Shown: positions 46,265-56,309, counted from the stretch's first letter. The stretch: DNA of 64,000 nucleotides from Phycisphaerae bacterium (GCA_017999985.1 JAGNKU010000006.1:180276-244275), one strand, 5' to 3'. Numbers and translations are program-made. The notes: generated from the sequence alone by a model not told the origin.

Positions 46265-46599
46265 GGCCACCTCCGCGGCGTCCTCCCCGGGGGCCTCCGC
46301 CCGTTCCATAGTATACCCCGGCGGGCGCGCCGCGCGGGCCGGCGCGCAAGAAGGGGGCATACGCAACACCCGGCGCGAGTCGCAGGTCGGGGGCCGGTTG
46401 GACCCGCCGGCCGGCGCCACCCCCGCGTGGTTCGCGAGGGGCTCAGGAGGTTGCGTATGCCCCAGGGCTGCCGTCGGCATCCCTTGTCACCGGCGGCGGC
46501 GACCGCGTGCGTCCGGCCCAGGTCAGGCGCGGACCGCAGCGTCAGTGGCCGTGTCGGGCGCGGGAAGCCGAACTCATCGGCTTGGGCGCCTGCCGGTCG
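46265..46599. other. Gene-free interval holding a structured inverted repeat
   Basis: No gene found. The interval lies between the Lys-rich mini-gene and the prepilin-like gene. Its main content is the inverted repeat at 46354-46463; it is otherwise GC-rich without recognisable signals. Confidence 0.6.
46354..46463. repeat. 14-bp perfect inverted repeat enclosing a structured GC-rich core
   Basis: GGGGCATACGCAAC (46354-46367) and GTTGCGTATGCCCC (46450-46463) are exact inverse complements 82 bp apart. The core has further GC-rich dyads (GGGGCCGG and CCGGCCGGC). A folded RNA or a short transposon-like remnant are the alternatives. There is no coding sequence inside. Confidence 0.55.
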
Positions 46600-46695
46600 T
46601 TAGCAGACGCTGCGCTTCTTGGCCTTCTTCTTCGCGGTCTTCTTCTTGGCGACCTTCCGCTTGGCGACCTTCTTCTTGGCCTTCTTCTTTGCCAT
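46600..46695 (-). CDS. Lys-rich 31-residue basic peptide, downstream of smc
   Basis: Very short gene: start ATG at 46695, stop TAA at 46600. The product is MAKKKAKKKVAKRKVAKKK followed by TAKKKAKKRSVC; 16 of 31 residues are Lys and 2 are Arg. GAGGT lies 5 bases before the ATG. The start is 42 bases after the smc stop on the same strand, so the two may be cotranscribed. The composition resembles the Lys/Ala tails of histone-H1-like bacterial proteins. Binding to DNA or RNA is an inference from charge. The KAK repeat frame could also be a fortuitous product of AAG repeats, but the start, ribosome binding site and stop fit well. Confidence 0.6.
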   Translation of the reverse strand: MAKKKAKKKVAKRKVAKKKTAKKKAKKRSVC

Positions 46696-46737
46696 GGCGC
46701 AACCTCACAAAGAAAAGGAAACAGGAACTAGAAACAC

Positions 46738-49700
46738 TCACGCCACATGTGGCGCTTGTACGCGGTCGTCAAACCGGACGCTGACGCGCTTGCTGACGCC
46801 CGGCTCTTCCATCGTGACTCCGTATAGCACGTCCGCACAGGCCATCGTCCGCTTGCTGTGCGTGATCACCACGAACTGCGAATGCGACAGGAACTCCTGG
46901 AGGACGCTATTGAAGCGTTCCACGTTCGCTTCATCAAGGGCTGCATCGACTTCATCCAAAATTGCGAATGGCGACGGCCGGCTCCGGAAGACCCCCATCA
47001 GCAGCGACACGGCCGTCAGCGTCTTCTCGCCGCCCGACAGCAGTGAGATGGATTGTGGCTCTTTTCCCGGGGGGCGCGCGATGATCTCGATGCCGCACTC
47101 CAGCGGATTCTCGGCATCCTCGAGGAGCACATCGGCGCGGCCGCCGCCGAAGAGCTTGCGAAACATCTCCTGAAAATTCGCGCGGATCTGTTCGAACGCG
47201 GCGAGGAAACGAGCCCGCGACTCGCGGTCCAGCTCTTCGATCAGCGTCTGCAGGCGCTCGATCGCGCTCAACAGGTCGCTGCGCTGCGCCATCAGGTGCT
47301 CGTAGCGCGGGCTGAGCTCTTCCAGTTCCGCGATGGCATCCAGGTTCACGTTCCCCAGCCGCGCGATCTTGCCGCGCAGTTCCTCGATCTCGGCCCGCAC
47401 CGCGGCCCAGTCCTGCTCGGCATGCGCATACGTCGGATAGAGCGCGGCCAGGTCCACCGCCAGCTCGTCGCGCACCCGCGCCACCAGCGCTTCCTGCCGG
47501 ACCTCGCATTCACGCAGCTCCACCTCGCCGGCACGCAGCGCGGCCTCGAGCTCCTCGCAGCGCTTCTGCAACGCCCGGATGGCCTGCCCGCAGTCCTCGC
47601 GCTGCTGCACCAGCGCCTGCCGGCCCTGACGCAGCCGCAGCACCTCGGCCCGGCGCTCTTCGCATTCCGTCGCCCGCGCCGCCTGCTGCTGCCGGGCCGC
47701 ATCCAGCTCCTGCTCGGCCGCGGCGATCTGCGCGGTGATCTCCTCCGCCTCGCGCTCGGCACCGGCCTGCTCGCGCTCCAGGCCCGCGCAGCGGGCCTGC
47801 AATTCCCGCAACGCCGCTTCACCGGCCGCCCGCTTCTCCGCCGCCCGCCCGCGCTCGACCAGTGCCTCGGTGCACTGCTGCGCCAGCCGCGTGCCGGCCG
47901 CCTCGGCCTCCGTCAGCGCCGCCGCCAGGGCCGTGATGCGGGCCTCGTGGGCCCGCTGGGTCGCGTCCACCGTGGCGCTGTCCGCCTGCAGGCGCTGCAA
48001 TTGTGCAGTCAGTTCGTCGATCTGCCGCTGGACACCGCGGACCTCGTCATCCACCAGCGCCCCCTCGCGTTCGAACCGCTGCAACGCGTCGTCCACCCGC
48101 ACACGCGCGCTGTGGGCCTCGACATGCTCGCGCTGCAGGGCCGCGCTGCGCTGCAGCAACCCGTCGCGGTGCAACTGCACGTCCGAGACCCCCTCATCCA
48201 CTTCCATGCGCCGCCGCGTGAGCTGCACCAGCGTGGTTTCCACGTCCTCCAGCTCGCTGCGCAACTGCCGGATCTCGGCCTTCCGGCTGATCAGGCCCGC
48301 CGCCGCGGCCGTCGCGCCAAACGTCAAGCGACCGTCCGCCGCCACGGTCGTCCCGTCGAGCGTCACGAACACGCAGCCCGCGAGCGCGTCGGCCGCCAGG
48401 CGCAGGGCCTGCTCCACGGTCTGGACGATGAACGTCCGCCCCAGCAGGTGCTCGGCCAACCCCCGGTGCTGCGGCGCGCATTCGACCCAGTCCACGGCGC
48501 GGGCGACGAAACCCGGCGCATGCTCATAGCTGATCGGCGTCGGCGGCCGCGCCAGGCGATCGAGCGCCAGCACGCGCAACGGCCCGAGCTGCTCCCCGCA
48601 GCGCGCCAGCTCGTCCAGAAACGCCGCTGTGTCGCGCACGACCACGTGGCTTTCGAACGTCGCGAGCACCGTCTGCAGGATACCGACGCGCGGGTCATCG
48701 ATGCGCAGCAGGTCCGCCAGCAGACCGACGACCAGGTCGGCCCCCGCGGGCGTGTCCCGCCACGCCAGCACGGCGCGCGTGCCCTGATCGACCCCCTCCA
48801 GGCGCCGCTCCAGGTCCGCGAGCAGCGTCAGCCGTGACACGATGGCGCTGCGCGTTTCCTTGGCCGTGCCGACCTGCGCATCCAGGCGGTCCGCCTCGTC
48901 CGACAGTGTTGCCAGGCGGGCTTCATCCTGGCGCAGCTCGTCGCTCAGCGCGCCGAGCTGCTGTTCCAGTCGCGCCACGCGCTCGGCCAGCTCGCCGACC
49001 TGCTGCGCCAGGCCCTCGGCCTCGCGCGCGATCTCCTGCCGGCGAGCGGTCAGCCGCTGCGCCTGCGCCCGCAGGCGGCCGTGCTGCTGGGCGCAATTCT
49101 CATGCTCGTTCTGCAGTAGCGCGCCCCGCCGTACCGCTTCGAACGCCGCGACCTTTTCGCGCTCGAGCGTCTGGCGGGCCTCGTCGGTGCGCACCTCGGC
49201 CGCCTGCCGTTCTGCGTGCAACGCGGCGATGCGCGCTGCGCAGGCCTCCTCGGCCGCCCGCAGCTCGGCGTGCACCTGCTCCTCGGCCGCGATGCGCGCG
49301 CGCTGCGTGCCCAAGCGGTTGGCCACCTCGGTGGCCTGCGCCCGGCGGCGCTCGCGGACCGCCGCGAGTTCCGGCAGGCGCTGCGTCCCCAGCGTGATGC
49401 GCTCGATCAACGCGCTCAGTGCGCTCTGCGCGCCTAGCAGTCCGCTCTCGGCCGCCTGGATCTGGTCGTCCAGCGCCTGCCGCGCATGCTCGACCTCCGC
49501 CGCCTCCGCATCGCGCGCCGCCAGCCGGGCCCGCTCTTCCTGCAGGCTCGCCCCCAGCGCATCCGCCTGCGCGCGCCCGCGGCGGCGCTCCTGCTCCAGC
49601 TCGTGGTACTCGGCCATCGAGAACGACGAGCGCAGCTCGCGCAGGCGCCCGTCGTACTGCTGGAAATTGCGGGCCTTGCCCGCCGCCAGCCGCACGCTGC

Positions 49701-50307
49701 GCAGCCGCTTCTCCAGCTCGTCCACCAAGTCCTGCAGCCGCTCCAGGTTGCCCTGCGTCCGCTCGAGCTTGCGCTGCGCCTCGTTGCGCCGGAACTTGTA
49801 CCGGCTGATGCCGGCCGCCTCCTCGAAAATCTCGCGGCGTTCGAGCGGGCTGGCCTGCAGCAGCAGGTCCACGCGGCCCTGCTCGATCACGCTGTACGCG
49901 TCCACGCCCACCCCGGTGTCGAGCAGCAGCTCGCGGACTTCCTTCAGGCGGCACGCGCTGCCGTTCAAGCGGTATTCACTCTCGCCGCTGCGATACAGCA
50001 CCCGGCCGACCGTCACCTCTGCGCAGTCACTGCGCAGGATCCCCGTGCGGTTGTCGAACGTGAGCTGCACTTCGGCGGCGTTGGCGGGCTTGCGCGAGCG
50101 CGAGCCGGCGAAGATCACGTCCGCCATCTTGCCCCCGCGCAGGCTGCGCGCCGATTGCTCGCCAAGCACCCAGCGGAACGCGTCCAGCACGTTGCTCTTG
50201 CCGCACCCGTTCGGGCCCACGATCGACGTGATGCCGGGCCCGAACTCAAATTCGGTACGGTCGGCGAAGCTCTTAAAGCCGTGCAAGACGATTCGCTTCA
50301 GAAACAC
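46738..50307 (-). CDS. smc: Chromosome segregation ATPase SMC
   Basis: SMC forms a dimeric ring with ScpA and ScpB that compacts and separates chromosomes. The 1,189-residue protein has typical length. The N-terminal ATPase half carries Walker [10 protein letters not shown] (31-39). Long coiled coils (rich in Glu/Ala/Arg heptads) flank a hinge near residues 520-670. The C-terminal half has the signature [16 protein letters not shown] (from about 1090) and Walker [17 protein letters not shown] (1114-1129). The start is a GTG at 50307; no ATG begins the family N-terminus [17 protein letters not shown]. ScpAB are not in the window. It diverges from the membrane/spermidine synthase gene over 263 bp. 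Confidence 0.96.
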   Translation of the reverse strand: MFLKRIVLHGFKSFADRTEFEFGPGITSIVGPNGCGKSNVLDAFRWVLGEQSARSLRGGKMADVIFAGSRSRKPANAAEVQLTFDNRTGILRSDCAEVTVGRVLYRSGESEYRLNGSACRLKEVRELLLDTGVGVDAYSVIEQGRVDLLLQASPLERREIFEEAAGISRYKFRRNEAQRKLERTQGNLERLQDLVDELEKRLRSVRLAAGKARNFQQYDGRLRELRSSFSMAEYHELEQERRRGRAQADALGASLQEERARLAARDAEAAEVEHARQALDDQIQAAESGLLGAQSALSALIERITLGTQRLPELAAVRERRRAQATEVANRLGTQRARIAAEEQVHAELRAAEEACAARIAALHAERQAAEVRTDEARQTLEREKVAAFEAVRRGALLQNEHENCAQQHGRLRAQAQRLTARRQEIAREAEGLAQQVGELAERVARLEQQLGALSDELRQDEARLATLSDEADRLDAQVGTAKETRSAIVSRLTLLADLERRLEGVDQGTRAVLAWRDTPAGADLVVGLLADLLRIDDPRVGILQTVLATFESHVVVRDTAAFLDELARCGEQLGPLRVLALDRLARPPTPISYEHAPGFVARAVDWVECAPQHRGLAEHLLGRTFIVQTVEQALRLAADALAGCVFVTLDGTTVAADGRLTFGATAAAAGLISRKAEIRQLRSELEDVETTLVQLTRRRMEVDEGVSDVQLHRDGLLQRSAALQREHVEAHSARVRVDDALQRFEREGALVDDEVRGVQRQIDELTAQLQRLQADSATVDATQRAHEARITALAAALTEAEAAGTRLAQQCTEALVERGRAAEKRAAGEAALRELQARCAGLEREQAGAEREAEEITAQIAAAEQELDAARQQQAARATECEERRAEVLRLRQGRQALVQQREDCGQAIRALQKRCEELEAALRAGEVELRECEVRQEALVARVRDELAVDLAALYPTYAHAEQDWAAVRAEIEELRGKIARLGNVNLDAIAELEELSPRYEHLMAQRSDLLSAIERLQTLIEELDRESRARFLAAFEQIRANFQEMFRKLFGGGRADVLLEDAENPLECGIEIIARPPGKEPQSISLLSGGEKTLTAVSLLMGVFRSRPSPFAILDEVDAALDEANVERFNSVLQEFLSHSQFVVITHSKRTMACADVLYGVTMEEPGVSKRVSVRFDDRVQAPHVA

Positions 50308-50380
50308 GCGCTCACCAAACCAGCCGCAGGCCCGGGTGGCGCCGCGCCAACCCGGCCACACCCAGCCTGCACCGCGCCTA

Positions 50381-50410
50381 CTACATATTGTATTATGGGC
50401 GACAATATAG
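50381..50410. promoter_or_regulatory. Inverted repeat in the smc / spermidine-synthase divergent region
   Basis: ATATTGT (50385-50391) and ACAATAT (50402-50408) are perfect inverted arms around a 10-base spacer in the only AT-rich part of the region. The outer half-site CTATATTGT resembles the CTATATTGA arm of the palindrome at 10707-10724. It may be a regulator site or promoter core for one or both genes. Confidence 0.4.
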
Positions 50411-50570
50411 CCCCAGCCCTGTGCACGTGCAAGTGGATTATGCGCTTTATGCAACCCGCGCGCCGCAGGCCGCAGCACCGGACCGGCAGCGCCGTTTGCC
50501 AGCGCGCGCGCGTTCAGATATTCTGCGACCACGCGCTGGCAATTCCGCCACGCCATTGGGACGAACCCCC

Positions 50571-53500
50571 GTGCGCACACCGCTCCTGTATCTGCTGTTC
50601 CTTCTGTCCGGCGCCGCCGGCCTGATCTACGAGCTCGTCTGGGTGCGCGAGCTCATTTTTGTTTTCGGCGGCACCACGTACGCCATCACCACCGTGCTTG
50701 TCGCGTTCATGGGCGGCCTCGGCCTCGGCTGCTTTTTCGCCGGGCGCTGGTGTCACCGCCTCGAGCGGCCGGGGCACACCTACGGCGTGCTGGAGATCTG
50801 CATCGGGCTCTACGCGCTGTGCGTGCCGTTCCTGCTGAACGTGGCCGAGCCGGGGTACCGCGCGCTGTACCCGCATCTGGCAAACCAGCCGTGGCTGCTC
50901 AACCTCGTCCGCTTTGGCGTGGGCGGCCTGATCCTGATCGTACCGACCACGTTCATGGGCGCGACGCTGCCGATCCTCGTCCGCTACGTCACGCTGCAGG
51001 GCGGCGCGCTGGGCCGCTCCGTCGGTCATCTGTACGGCATCAACACGTTCGGCGCCGTGCTCGGCACGCTGGCGGCCGGGTTCGTGCTCATCCCCACGCT
51101 CGGCCTGCTGCACACGACCTGGCTCGCCGCAACGCTCAACATCCTGATCGGCATCGTCGCCGTGAATCTGCTGAACCAGACGGCGCAGGCGGCCGCGCCG
51201 GCGCGCGCCGCGGCCGCGCGCGCGGACGCACTGGCTGCTCCGCCGCTTTCCGGTCGGCTGCGCCAGGTCGTGCTCGTGGGCTTCGCGGTCTCCGGCTTCG
51301 CGGCCATGGTTTACCAGATCACGTGGTCGCGCGCGCTGGTCATGGCGGTCGGCTCCACCACCTACGCCTTTACCTGCATCCTGGCGGCGTTCATCCTCGG
51401 CCTGGCCCTGGGCAGCCTCGCGATCGCGCGCTGGGCCGACCGCTGGAAGGACCCGGTCTTCGTCTTCGGCGTGCTCGAGCTGCTGATCGGCCTGATCGCG
51501 GTCGTGATCGTGCCGATCCACGGCCGCGTGCCCCTCATCGTCGCAGACATCATCGACGCCTACTCCAAACGCCACAACGGAGCCGTCATTACGTGGCAAT
51601 TCTATGTAACCTGGCAGTTCCTGCTGATCATCGCCATCACGTTCGTGCCGACGTTTCTGATGGGCGCGATCTTCCCGCTCGCAACCCGCGCCCTCGCCGG
51701 GGCCGGCGACGAAGCCGGGGCCGCCACCGGCCGCGCCTACCTCGTGAACACGATCGGCACGATCGCCGGATCGTTTCTGGCGGGCTTCATGCTGATTCGG
51801 AGCGACGTGCTGGGGATTCAGAACTCCATCATCCTGGCCAGCCTCCTCAACGGCATCGTCGGGCTGGCGCTGGTGCTGCTCGCGCGGCGACCAACCGGTG
51901 CGGCGTTCGCGCCCCGGGCCGCGGTGGCCGGCGTGCTGCTCGTACTCATCCCCGTCGTCGCGGTCGCCGCCGGGCGCTGGGACCGGCACACCCTGACCGC
52001 CGCTCCGTTCATGATGCGCCACTCGGCGACGGCGGCGCGCGAGATCGTCTACTACGGCGAAGGTGTGGACGTCACGGTGAGCGTCGAGCACCCGGCCGGC
52101 CTGCCGCAGCTGCTCACCATGCGCGTCAACGGCAAGCCCGACGCGTCCACGGACTTCGGCGACATGGTCACGATGCTGCTGCTCGGCCACGTGCCCGCGC
52201 TGGTGGGCCCCGAAGCCCGCACGGCCTGCATGGTCGGCCTGGGCTCGGGCCTGTCGCTCGGCGCGCTCGCCTGTCACCCGTCGTTCGAGCAGATCGACTG
52301 CGTGGAGATCAGTGACGACGTGATTCGCGGCGCGCAGTTGTTCAACCCGTACACGTACAACGTCCTGAACCGTGATCCGCGCGTCCACATGATCCTGGCC
52401 GACGGGCGCAACCACCTGCTGCTGACCAACCGCACCTACGACATGATCATCACCCAGCCGTCGAACCCCTGGATGGCCGGCGTGTCCAACCTCTTCACGC
52501 GCGAATACTTCGAACTCGGCCGACGGCGCCTGACCGACCGCGGCGTGATCGCCGTCTGGCTCCAGGGCTACCGGACCTCGCTGCGCGACTTCCAGATGAT
52601 TGTGCGCACGCTGTTCGAGGTCTTCCCGCACGTGTCGCTCTGGGAGCTCAACGAGGACGACTTCCTGATGATCGCCTCGCCCCAGGCGCTGCAGCTCGAT
52701 TTCACCGAGTTCACGCGCCGCTTTCGCACACCCACCGTGTGGGCTGACCTGTACCGCGTCAGCGTGCGGCGGCCGGCCGACGTGCTCAGCCGCTACGTGG
52801 CCTCGGACCAGACGCTGCGCGAATGGGTGGCACAGGCGCCGATCCACACAGACGACAACGCCCTGCTCGAATTCTCCGCCCCGCGCCAGATGTTCATCGC
52901 CCATCGCACGATTGCCGCGGCCTTGTATCTCTTGCAGCGCTCGCCGGTCACCGACCTGGTGCGCGATCCGGCCACTGTGCCTGCGGAGTTCGTCCGCGAG
53001 CTCGAAAACGCCGTCGCGGCGCGCTGGGTCCGCATTCGTGGCGATGAGCTCATGGAGCGCGAGGACGTCGCCGGCGCGCTGCGCCTGCTGCTTGACACCT
53101 ACGCGACCTGCCCGCACAACGCGCAGCTCTACCGATTCATCATGTATTCGCACGACGGGATCACGGACAGCTTGCGGAAGCGGCAGATCCCGGCCCAACC
53201 CGAAGTCGCGGCGTTGCTGGAGCGAATCGCGCAGCTGCCGCCCCCCAGGGGGTTCGCGCCGCTGACGGGCGCAACGCTGGCGCAACTCGCGACCACCCAG
53301 CGCGGCCTTGCACAGGCCGCGGCGCAGCGCGGCCAGTGGCCTGCGGCCGTCGCGTTGCTGCGCGAGGCGCACGACCTCCAGCCCGAAGACACCGAGGTGA
53401 CGCGCGCGCTGGCGAACGCGCTGGGACAAGTCGGGCAGCTCCCCGAGGCCGCCCGAATCCTCGATGACCTGCTGGCGCGGCGCCCGGAGGACGGCGCGGC

Positions 53501-53696
53501 CAACTATCTCCGCGCGGTGATCGCGGCGCACAGCGGTGATCCGGCCACAGCGCTGCAGCGACTCGAGCAGGCGCTGCAATGGGGCGCGGTCTCCGCCGCC
53601 CAGCTTGCGTCTGATCCGAATCTCGAGCCGCTGCGCGCCGATCCACGGTTCCAGGCGCTTCTGACTCCGCCGACCACCGCGCCGGCCGCGCCCTGA
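50571..53696 (+). CDS. Fused membrane / spermidine-synthase-like / TPR protein
   Basis: A 1,041-residue protein. Residues 1 to about 490 contain 12-14 membrane helices in two repeats ([20 protein letters not shown], then [20 protein letters not shown]). Residues about 500-780 have a spermidine-synthase-like methyltransferase fold ([15 protein letters not shown] near 553, [30 protein letters not shown]). The last about 150 residues form TPR-like repeats ([20 protein letters not shown]). In place of the catalytic DSTDP of true spermidine synthase it has ITQPSNP, so the transferred group and substrate are unknown. The start is a GTG at 50571; the longer frame begins at a TTG without support. Such fusions are widespread in planctomycetes and proteobacteria. 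Confidence 0.87.
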   Translation: MRTPLLYLLFLLSGAAGLIYELVWVRELIFVFGGTTYAITTVLVAFMGGLGLGCFFAGRWCHRLERPGHTYGVLEICIGLYALCVPFLLNVAEPGYRALYPHLANQPWLLNLVRFGVGGLILIVPTTFMGATLPILVRYVTLQGGALGRSVGHLYGINTFGAVLGTLAAGFVLIPTLGLLHTTWLAATLNILIGIVAVNLLNQTAQAAAPARAAAARADALAAPPLSGRLRQVVLVGFAVSGFAAMVYQITWSRALVMAVGSTTYAFTCILAAFILGLALGSLAIARWADRWKDPVFVFGVLELLIGLIAVVIVPIHGRVPLIVADIIDAYSKRHNGAVITWQFYVTWQFLLIIAITFVPTFLMGAIFPLATRALAGAGDEAGAATGRAYLVNTIGTIAGSFLAGFMLIRSDVLGIQNSIILASLLNGIVGLALVLLARRPTGAAFAPRAAVAGVLLVLIPVVAVAAGRWDRHTLTAAPFMMRHSATAAREIVYYGEGVDVTVSVEHPAGLPQLLTMRVNGKPDASTDFGDMVTMLLLGHVPALVGPEARTACMVGLGSGLSLGALACHPSFEQIDCVEISDDVIRGAQLFNPYTYNVLNRDPRVHMILADGRNHLLLTNRTYDMIITQPSNPWMAGVSNLFTREYFELGRRRLTDRGVIAVWLQGYRTSLRDFQMIVRTLFEVFPHVSLWELNEDDFLMIASPQALQLDFTEFTRRFRTPTVWADLYRVSVRRPADVLSRYVASDQTLREWVAQAPIHTDDNALLEFSAPRQMFIAHRTIAAALYLLQRSPVTDLVRDPATVPAEFVRELENAVAARWVRIRGDELMEREDVAGALRLLLDTYATCPHNAQLYRFIMYSHDGITDSLRKRQIPAQPEVAALLERIAQLPPPRGFAPLTGATLAQLATTQRGLAQAAAQRGQWPAAVALLREAHDLQPEDTEVTRALANALGQVGQLPEAARILDDLLARRPEDGAANYLRAVIAAHSGDPATALQRLEQALQWGAVSAAQLASDPNLEPLRADPRFQALLTPPTTAPAAP

Positions 53697-53956
53697 TCTG
53701 CGCCCCGCGGCGGGCTGATCTACGGGTGCCGTGGCCGCGTCCGGGGCACGCAGGCACCGGCCCGTCGCCGACGCCGTGAAACCTGCGAACGCCGCCGATC
53801 CGCGGAAAAAACGCGCAACATATTGAAAAATATTGAGTTAGATCGCTTTCAGACATGCCGGTCGCGGCGCGGGCCCACGCGGCCCGCGGACGCCGGCCGA
53901 TCGAACCGCCCCCGTCCGAGAACGCGTGATACCCCGGAAATTTGGACAAACAAAGC

Positions 53957-53985
53957 TTGCAACGGCCTGCCGCGCGGAGTATAAA
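53957..53985 (+). promoter_or_regulatory. Promoter of PEP-CTERM unit 1
   Basis: TTGCAA (53957-53962), 17 bases, TATAAA (53980-53985): a good sigma-70-type pair. The first leader hairpin begins 17 bases after the -10 box, so the transcript probably starts about 10 bases before it. Unit 2 has a corresponding element at 55285-55314. Confidence 0.65.
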
Positions 53986-54002
53986 GAGATCAGTGAGAGG
54001 AA

Positions 54003-54091
54003 GGGTGAGCGTCACCCACGTCGGTATTCATGGTCCCAGGAGGCAGAAGCAAACCTCCGTTTGGCAAGCTTCACAACAAAGGGAGAAGGAG
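54003..54091 (+). promoter_or_regulatory. Structured 5-prime leader of PEP-CTERM unit 1
   Basis: Hairpin 1: GGGTGA-gcg-TCACCC (54003-54017). Hairpin 2: GGAGG (54039-54043), 10-base loop, CCTCC (54054-54058), inside a block conserved in unit 2 (GGTC, CAGGAGGC, GAAGCA, ACCTCC). The gene Shine-Dalgarno region GGGAGAAGGAG lies at 54081-54091. CCTCC can pair either with the upstream AGGAGG or with the Shine-Dalgarno, so a two-state leader is possible. This is inferred from complementarity. Confidence 0.55.
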
Positions 54092-54094
54092 ATT

Positions 54095-54886
54095 ATGAAG
54101 AAAGCACTGTGTGTAATTGCACTTTTGGCGATGGTGGCCAGCGCAGGCGCGACCGTCCGCGTCTTCGCGACCCCAGCCAGCGCCGGCATGGGCTTGGACA
54201 TCACGGCCAATGCCTTCCAGCCGACGTTCAGCACCGTGACGGCGGACGGCAACAACATCAACGCGTATGATTTCTACTATGGCCACTTCACCGTGACCAA
54301 CTACCCCACGCTCTCGACGCCGGCCGGCGACGCCATTACGCCGGTTGAAGTCCCCGAAGGCGACTTCGCCTACATCTGGGTGCGCTTCGAGTCCGAGCGC
54401 AAGGCCGCCACGATCAACGGCCTGAAGGTCGTCATTCGCGAGCTGGGCCAGACCGACCCGGCCGCTGTCACAACCGCGTGGTACGTCCAGAACGACAAGG
54501 GCAACACCGGCCCTGGTATGTCCCGCAAGCGCTGGGACGGCACCGCGACGCCTCCGGGCTATGCCGAGTGGCACAACAACCCGCAGGCCTTCGTGTCCGT
54601 TCAGGCGAACGGGCTCGTCAACCTGCCGACGGGCACCGATGCGCAGATGATGGGCACCTGGCTCGCCGGCACCTCGACGCAGCCGCGGTCGAGCGTCCAC
54701 CTCTTGGGCGCCGTCCAGGGCATGCCGGGCAAGACCTATGAGATCTTGATCCCCAGCCTGCTCGACATCAATTACAGCGCTGATCCGCAGCCGACCGAAA
54801 TCGCCGGCGGCGTGTTCAAGTTCCTGCCGGAGCCCACCAGCCTGATGCTGCTGGGTCTCGCGGGCCTGGTGCTGCGTCGCCGCTAA
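54095..54886 (+). CDS. PEP-CTERM exported protein, copy 1
   Basis: A 263-residue secreted protein. A signal peptide (KKALCVIALLAMVASAGA) precedes a beta-rich body with NINAYDFYYGHFTVTNYP, FAYIWVRFESERKA, and TAWYVQNDKGNTGPGMSRKR. The C-terminus FLPEPTSLMLLGLAGLVLRR has the PEP motif, hydrophobic helix and basic end that exosortase recognises for surface sorting. The body family is unknown to me. It is the same length as copy 2 and highly similar along its whole length. GGGAGAAGGAG precedes the ATG. Exosortase is not in the window. Confidence 0.9.
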   Translation: MKKALCVIALLAMVASAGATVRVFATPASAGMGLDITANAFQPTFSTVTADGNNINAYDFYYGHFTVTNYPTLSTPAGDAITPVEVPEGDFAYIWVRFESERKAATINGLKVVIRELGQTDPAAVTTAWYVQNDKGNTGPGMSRKRWDGTATPPGYAEWHNNPQAFVSVQANGLVNLPTGTDAQMMGTWLAGTSTQPRSSVHLLGAVQGMPGKTYEILIPSLLDINYSADPQPTEIAGGVFKFLPEPTSLMLLGLAGLVLRRR

Positions 54887-54925
54887 TTCGCGGACCACGC
54901 TTCAACCAGCTCGGTAGTTGATCCC

Positions 54926-54952
54926 AGGAGCCGGGTGTTGAGCCCGGCTCCT
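54926..54952 (+). terminator. Rho-independent terminator of PEP-CTERM unit 1
   Basis: AGGAGCCGGG and CCCGGCTCCT form a 10-bp stem with a 7-base loop, followed by TTCTATTT. It lies 40 bases after the stop codon. The same sequence type ends unit 2. Confidence 0.9.
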
Positions 54953-55284
54953 TTCTATTTGCAGCGACACCGCTCCGACCGCGCCACCGCGAGAACGGTT
55001 GCGGCGGCGCCACCAGCACGTCGGTTTTCATCCGGGGCGCGTCGGACACCTGCTTGGCCACGAGCGTCCCCTGGGGCTTGCGTCAGCAAGCCGCTCGCCT
55101 ACTTTCCGTTTGCCATACCCGAATGCCGCCGGGTCCGCTCCCGGCCCTTTTACGGGACGCACCCGGAATTCGGTCATACCCTCCACGGACGCGCCGGTAC
55201 GGGTTTCGGCCCCGGAACCGCGTTTTCGAGCCCGCGCGGGCCATGCGCCCGATATTCGCACGGAAAAACTTGCGCCGCCCGCAC

Positions 55285-55314
55285 TTGAAATCCCAAATTT
55301 GCGAGGCGTAAAAC
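55285..55314 (+). promoter_or_regulatory. Promoter of PEP-CTERM unit 2
   Basis: TTGAAA (55285-55290), 18 bases, TAAAAC (55309-55314). The distance from the -10 box to the first leader hairpin (16 bases) is nearly that of unit 1 (17), which supports this pair over the alternative TTGCGA-N17-TAAACA. Confidence 0.5.
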
Positions 55315-55330
55315 CTGTGCGTAAACAAAA

Positions 55331-55407
55331 GGGTGTATGTCACCCAAGTAAGAACACGGTCTCAGGAGGCTGGAAGCATACCTCCACTGGCACTTTTGGA
55401 AAGGGAG
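55331..55407 (+). promoter_or_regulatory. Structured 5-prime leader of PEP-CTERM unit 2
   Basis: Hairpin 1: GGGTG-tatgt-CACCC (55331-55345). Hairpin 2: GGAGG (55365-55369), 11-base loop with GGAAGCA, CCTCC (55381-55385). Shine-Dalgarno AAGGGAG at 55401-55407. Loop bases differ from unit 1 while both stems are kept, which points to selection on structure. Confidence 0.55.
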
Positions 55408-55416
55408 AACCGCACC

Positions 55417-56208
55417 ATGAAGAAAGCACTGTGTCTTGTTGCGATGTTGGCACTTGTGGCGACGGCGAGCGCGGACGTCCGCGTCTTCGCAACCCCTGCC
55501 AGCGCGGGCTATGGCTTGGATAACGCAGCCAATGCTTTCCAGCCCACGTTCAGCACGGTCACACCGGGTGGCGACAACATCAACGCGTACGATTTCTACT
55601 ATGGCCACTTCACCGTGACCAACTATCCGCCGCTGGGCACGCTTCCCGGCACGGTTGCCACGCCGATCGAGATCCCGGCCGGTGACTTCGCCTACATCTG
55701 GCTGCGGTTTGAGTCCGAACCCAAGGGCGTGACCATCAACGGTCTGAAGGTCTTGGTCCGCGAAGTCGGCACGACCGAGCCGGCCGCCATCGACGCCGCC
55801 TGGTACGTCCAGAACGACAAGGGCAACACGACGCCGGGCATGTCCCGCAAGCGCTGGGACGGCACCTGCACGCCTCCGGGCTATGCCGAGTTCCACATGA
55901 ACCCGCAGGCGTTCGTGGCGGTGACGGCGAACGGCATCACGAACCTGGCAACGGGCGTTGATGCGCAGATGATGAGCACCTGGTTGGCGGGCACCACCAC
56001 CCAGCCGCGCAGCAGCGAGGCCCTCATCGGTGCGATCCAGGGCACGCCTGGCAAGACCTACGAGATCCTGATCCCGAGCTTCCAGGACATCAACTACACC
56101 AACGGCACCTCGCCCGCTGGCCTCCAGGGCGGCGTGTTCAAGTTCCTGCCCGAGCCCACCAGCCTGATGCTGCTGGGCCTCGCGGGCCTGGTCCTGCGTC
56201 GGCGCTAG
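55417..56208 (+). CDS. PEP-CTERM exported protein, copy 2
   Basis: A 263-residue paralogue of the preceding gene with the same layout: signal peptide KKALCLVAMLALVATASA, body with NINAYDFYYGHFTVTNYP and TAYVQNDKGN-type boxes (AAWYVQNDKGNTTPGMSRKR), and the identical sorting tail FLPEPTSLMLLGLAGLVLRR. Differences cluster in the middle (LGTLPGTVATPIEIPAGD versus LSTPAGDAITPVEVPEGD). It has its own promoter, leader and terminator, so it is an independent transcription unit rather than an operon partner. The ATG at 55417 is preceded by AAGGGAG. The two copies may be expressed differently or together; nothing in the sequence decides. Confidence 0.9.
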   Translation: MKKALCLVAMLALVATASADVRVFATPASAGYGLDNAANAFQPTFSTVTPGGDNINAYDFYYGHFTVTNYPPLGTLPGTVATPIEIPAGDFAYIWLRFESEPKGVTINGLKVLVREVGTTEPAAIDAAWYVQNDKGNTTPGMSRKRWDGTCTPPGYAEFHMNPQAFVAVTANGITNLATGVDAQMMSTWLAGTTTQPRSSEALIGAIQGTPGKTYEILIPSFQDINYTNGTSPAGLQGGVFKFLPEPTSLMLLGLAGLVLRRR

Positions 56209-56240
56209 TTCGCGACGCCGCCAGCTAAGTAGCTGATCCG

Positions 56241-56267
56241 AGGAGCCGGACGCCACGTCCGGCTCCT
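56241..56267 (+). terminator. Rho-independent terminator of PEP-CTERM unit 2
   Basis: AGGAGCCGGA and TCCGGCTCCT form a 10-bp stem with a 7-base loop, followed by TTCTTT. It matches the unit-1 terminator and separates the unit from the convergent ribF gene. Confidence 0.9.
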
Positions 56268-56309
56268 TTCTTTGCGCGCGGGGCGTGGCGGCATGAGCCA
56301 CTCGGCGAT

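Larger units (their letters stand above)
54887..55416. other. Intergenic region between the duplicated PEP-CTERM units
   Basis: Contains the unit-1 terminator (54926-54952), about 320 bp without recognisable features, the unit-2 promoter (55285-55314) and the unit-2 leader (55331-55407). No gene is seen. Confidence 0.7.

Noticed and set aside
46354-46463. 4.5S/SRP RNA
   Set aside because: It has a fortuitous CAGGTC but lacks the GGAA tetraloop and AGCA bulge of the SRP Alu-less core.
50514-53579. 1,021-codon antisense frame under the membrane/spermidine-synthase gene
   Set aside because: His/Arg/Asp-rich composition typical of an antisense shadow of a GC-rich gene; the sense frame has clear domains.
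54003-54091. c-di-GMP or other known riboswitch in the PEP-CTERM leader
   Set aside because: The conserved GCAAAGCC and tetraloop-receptor features of GEMM-type switches are missing; only the two simple hairpins are supported.
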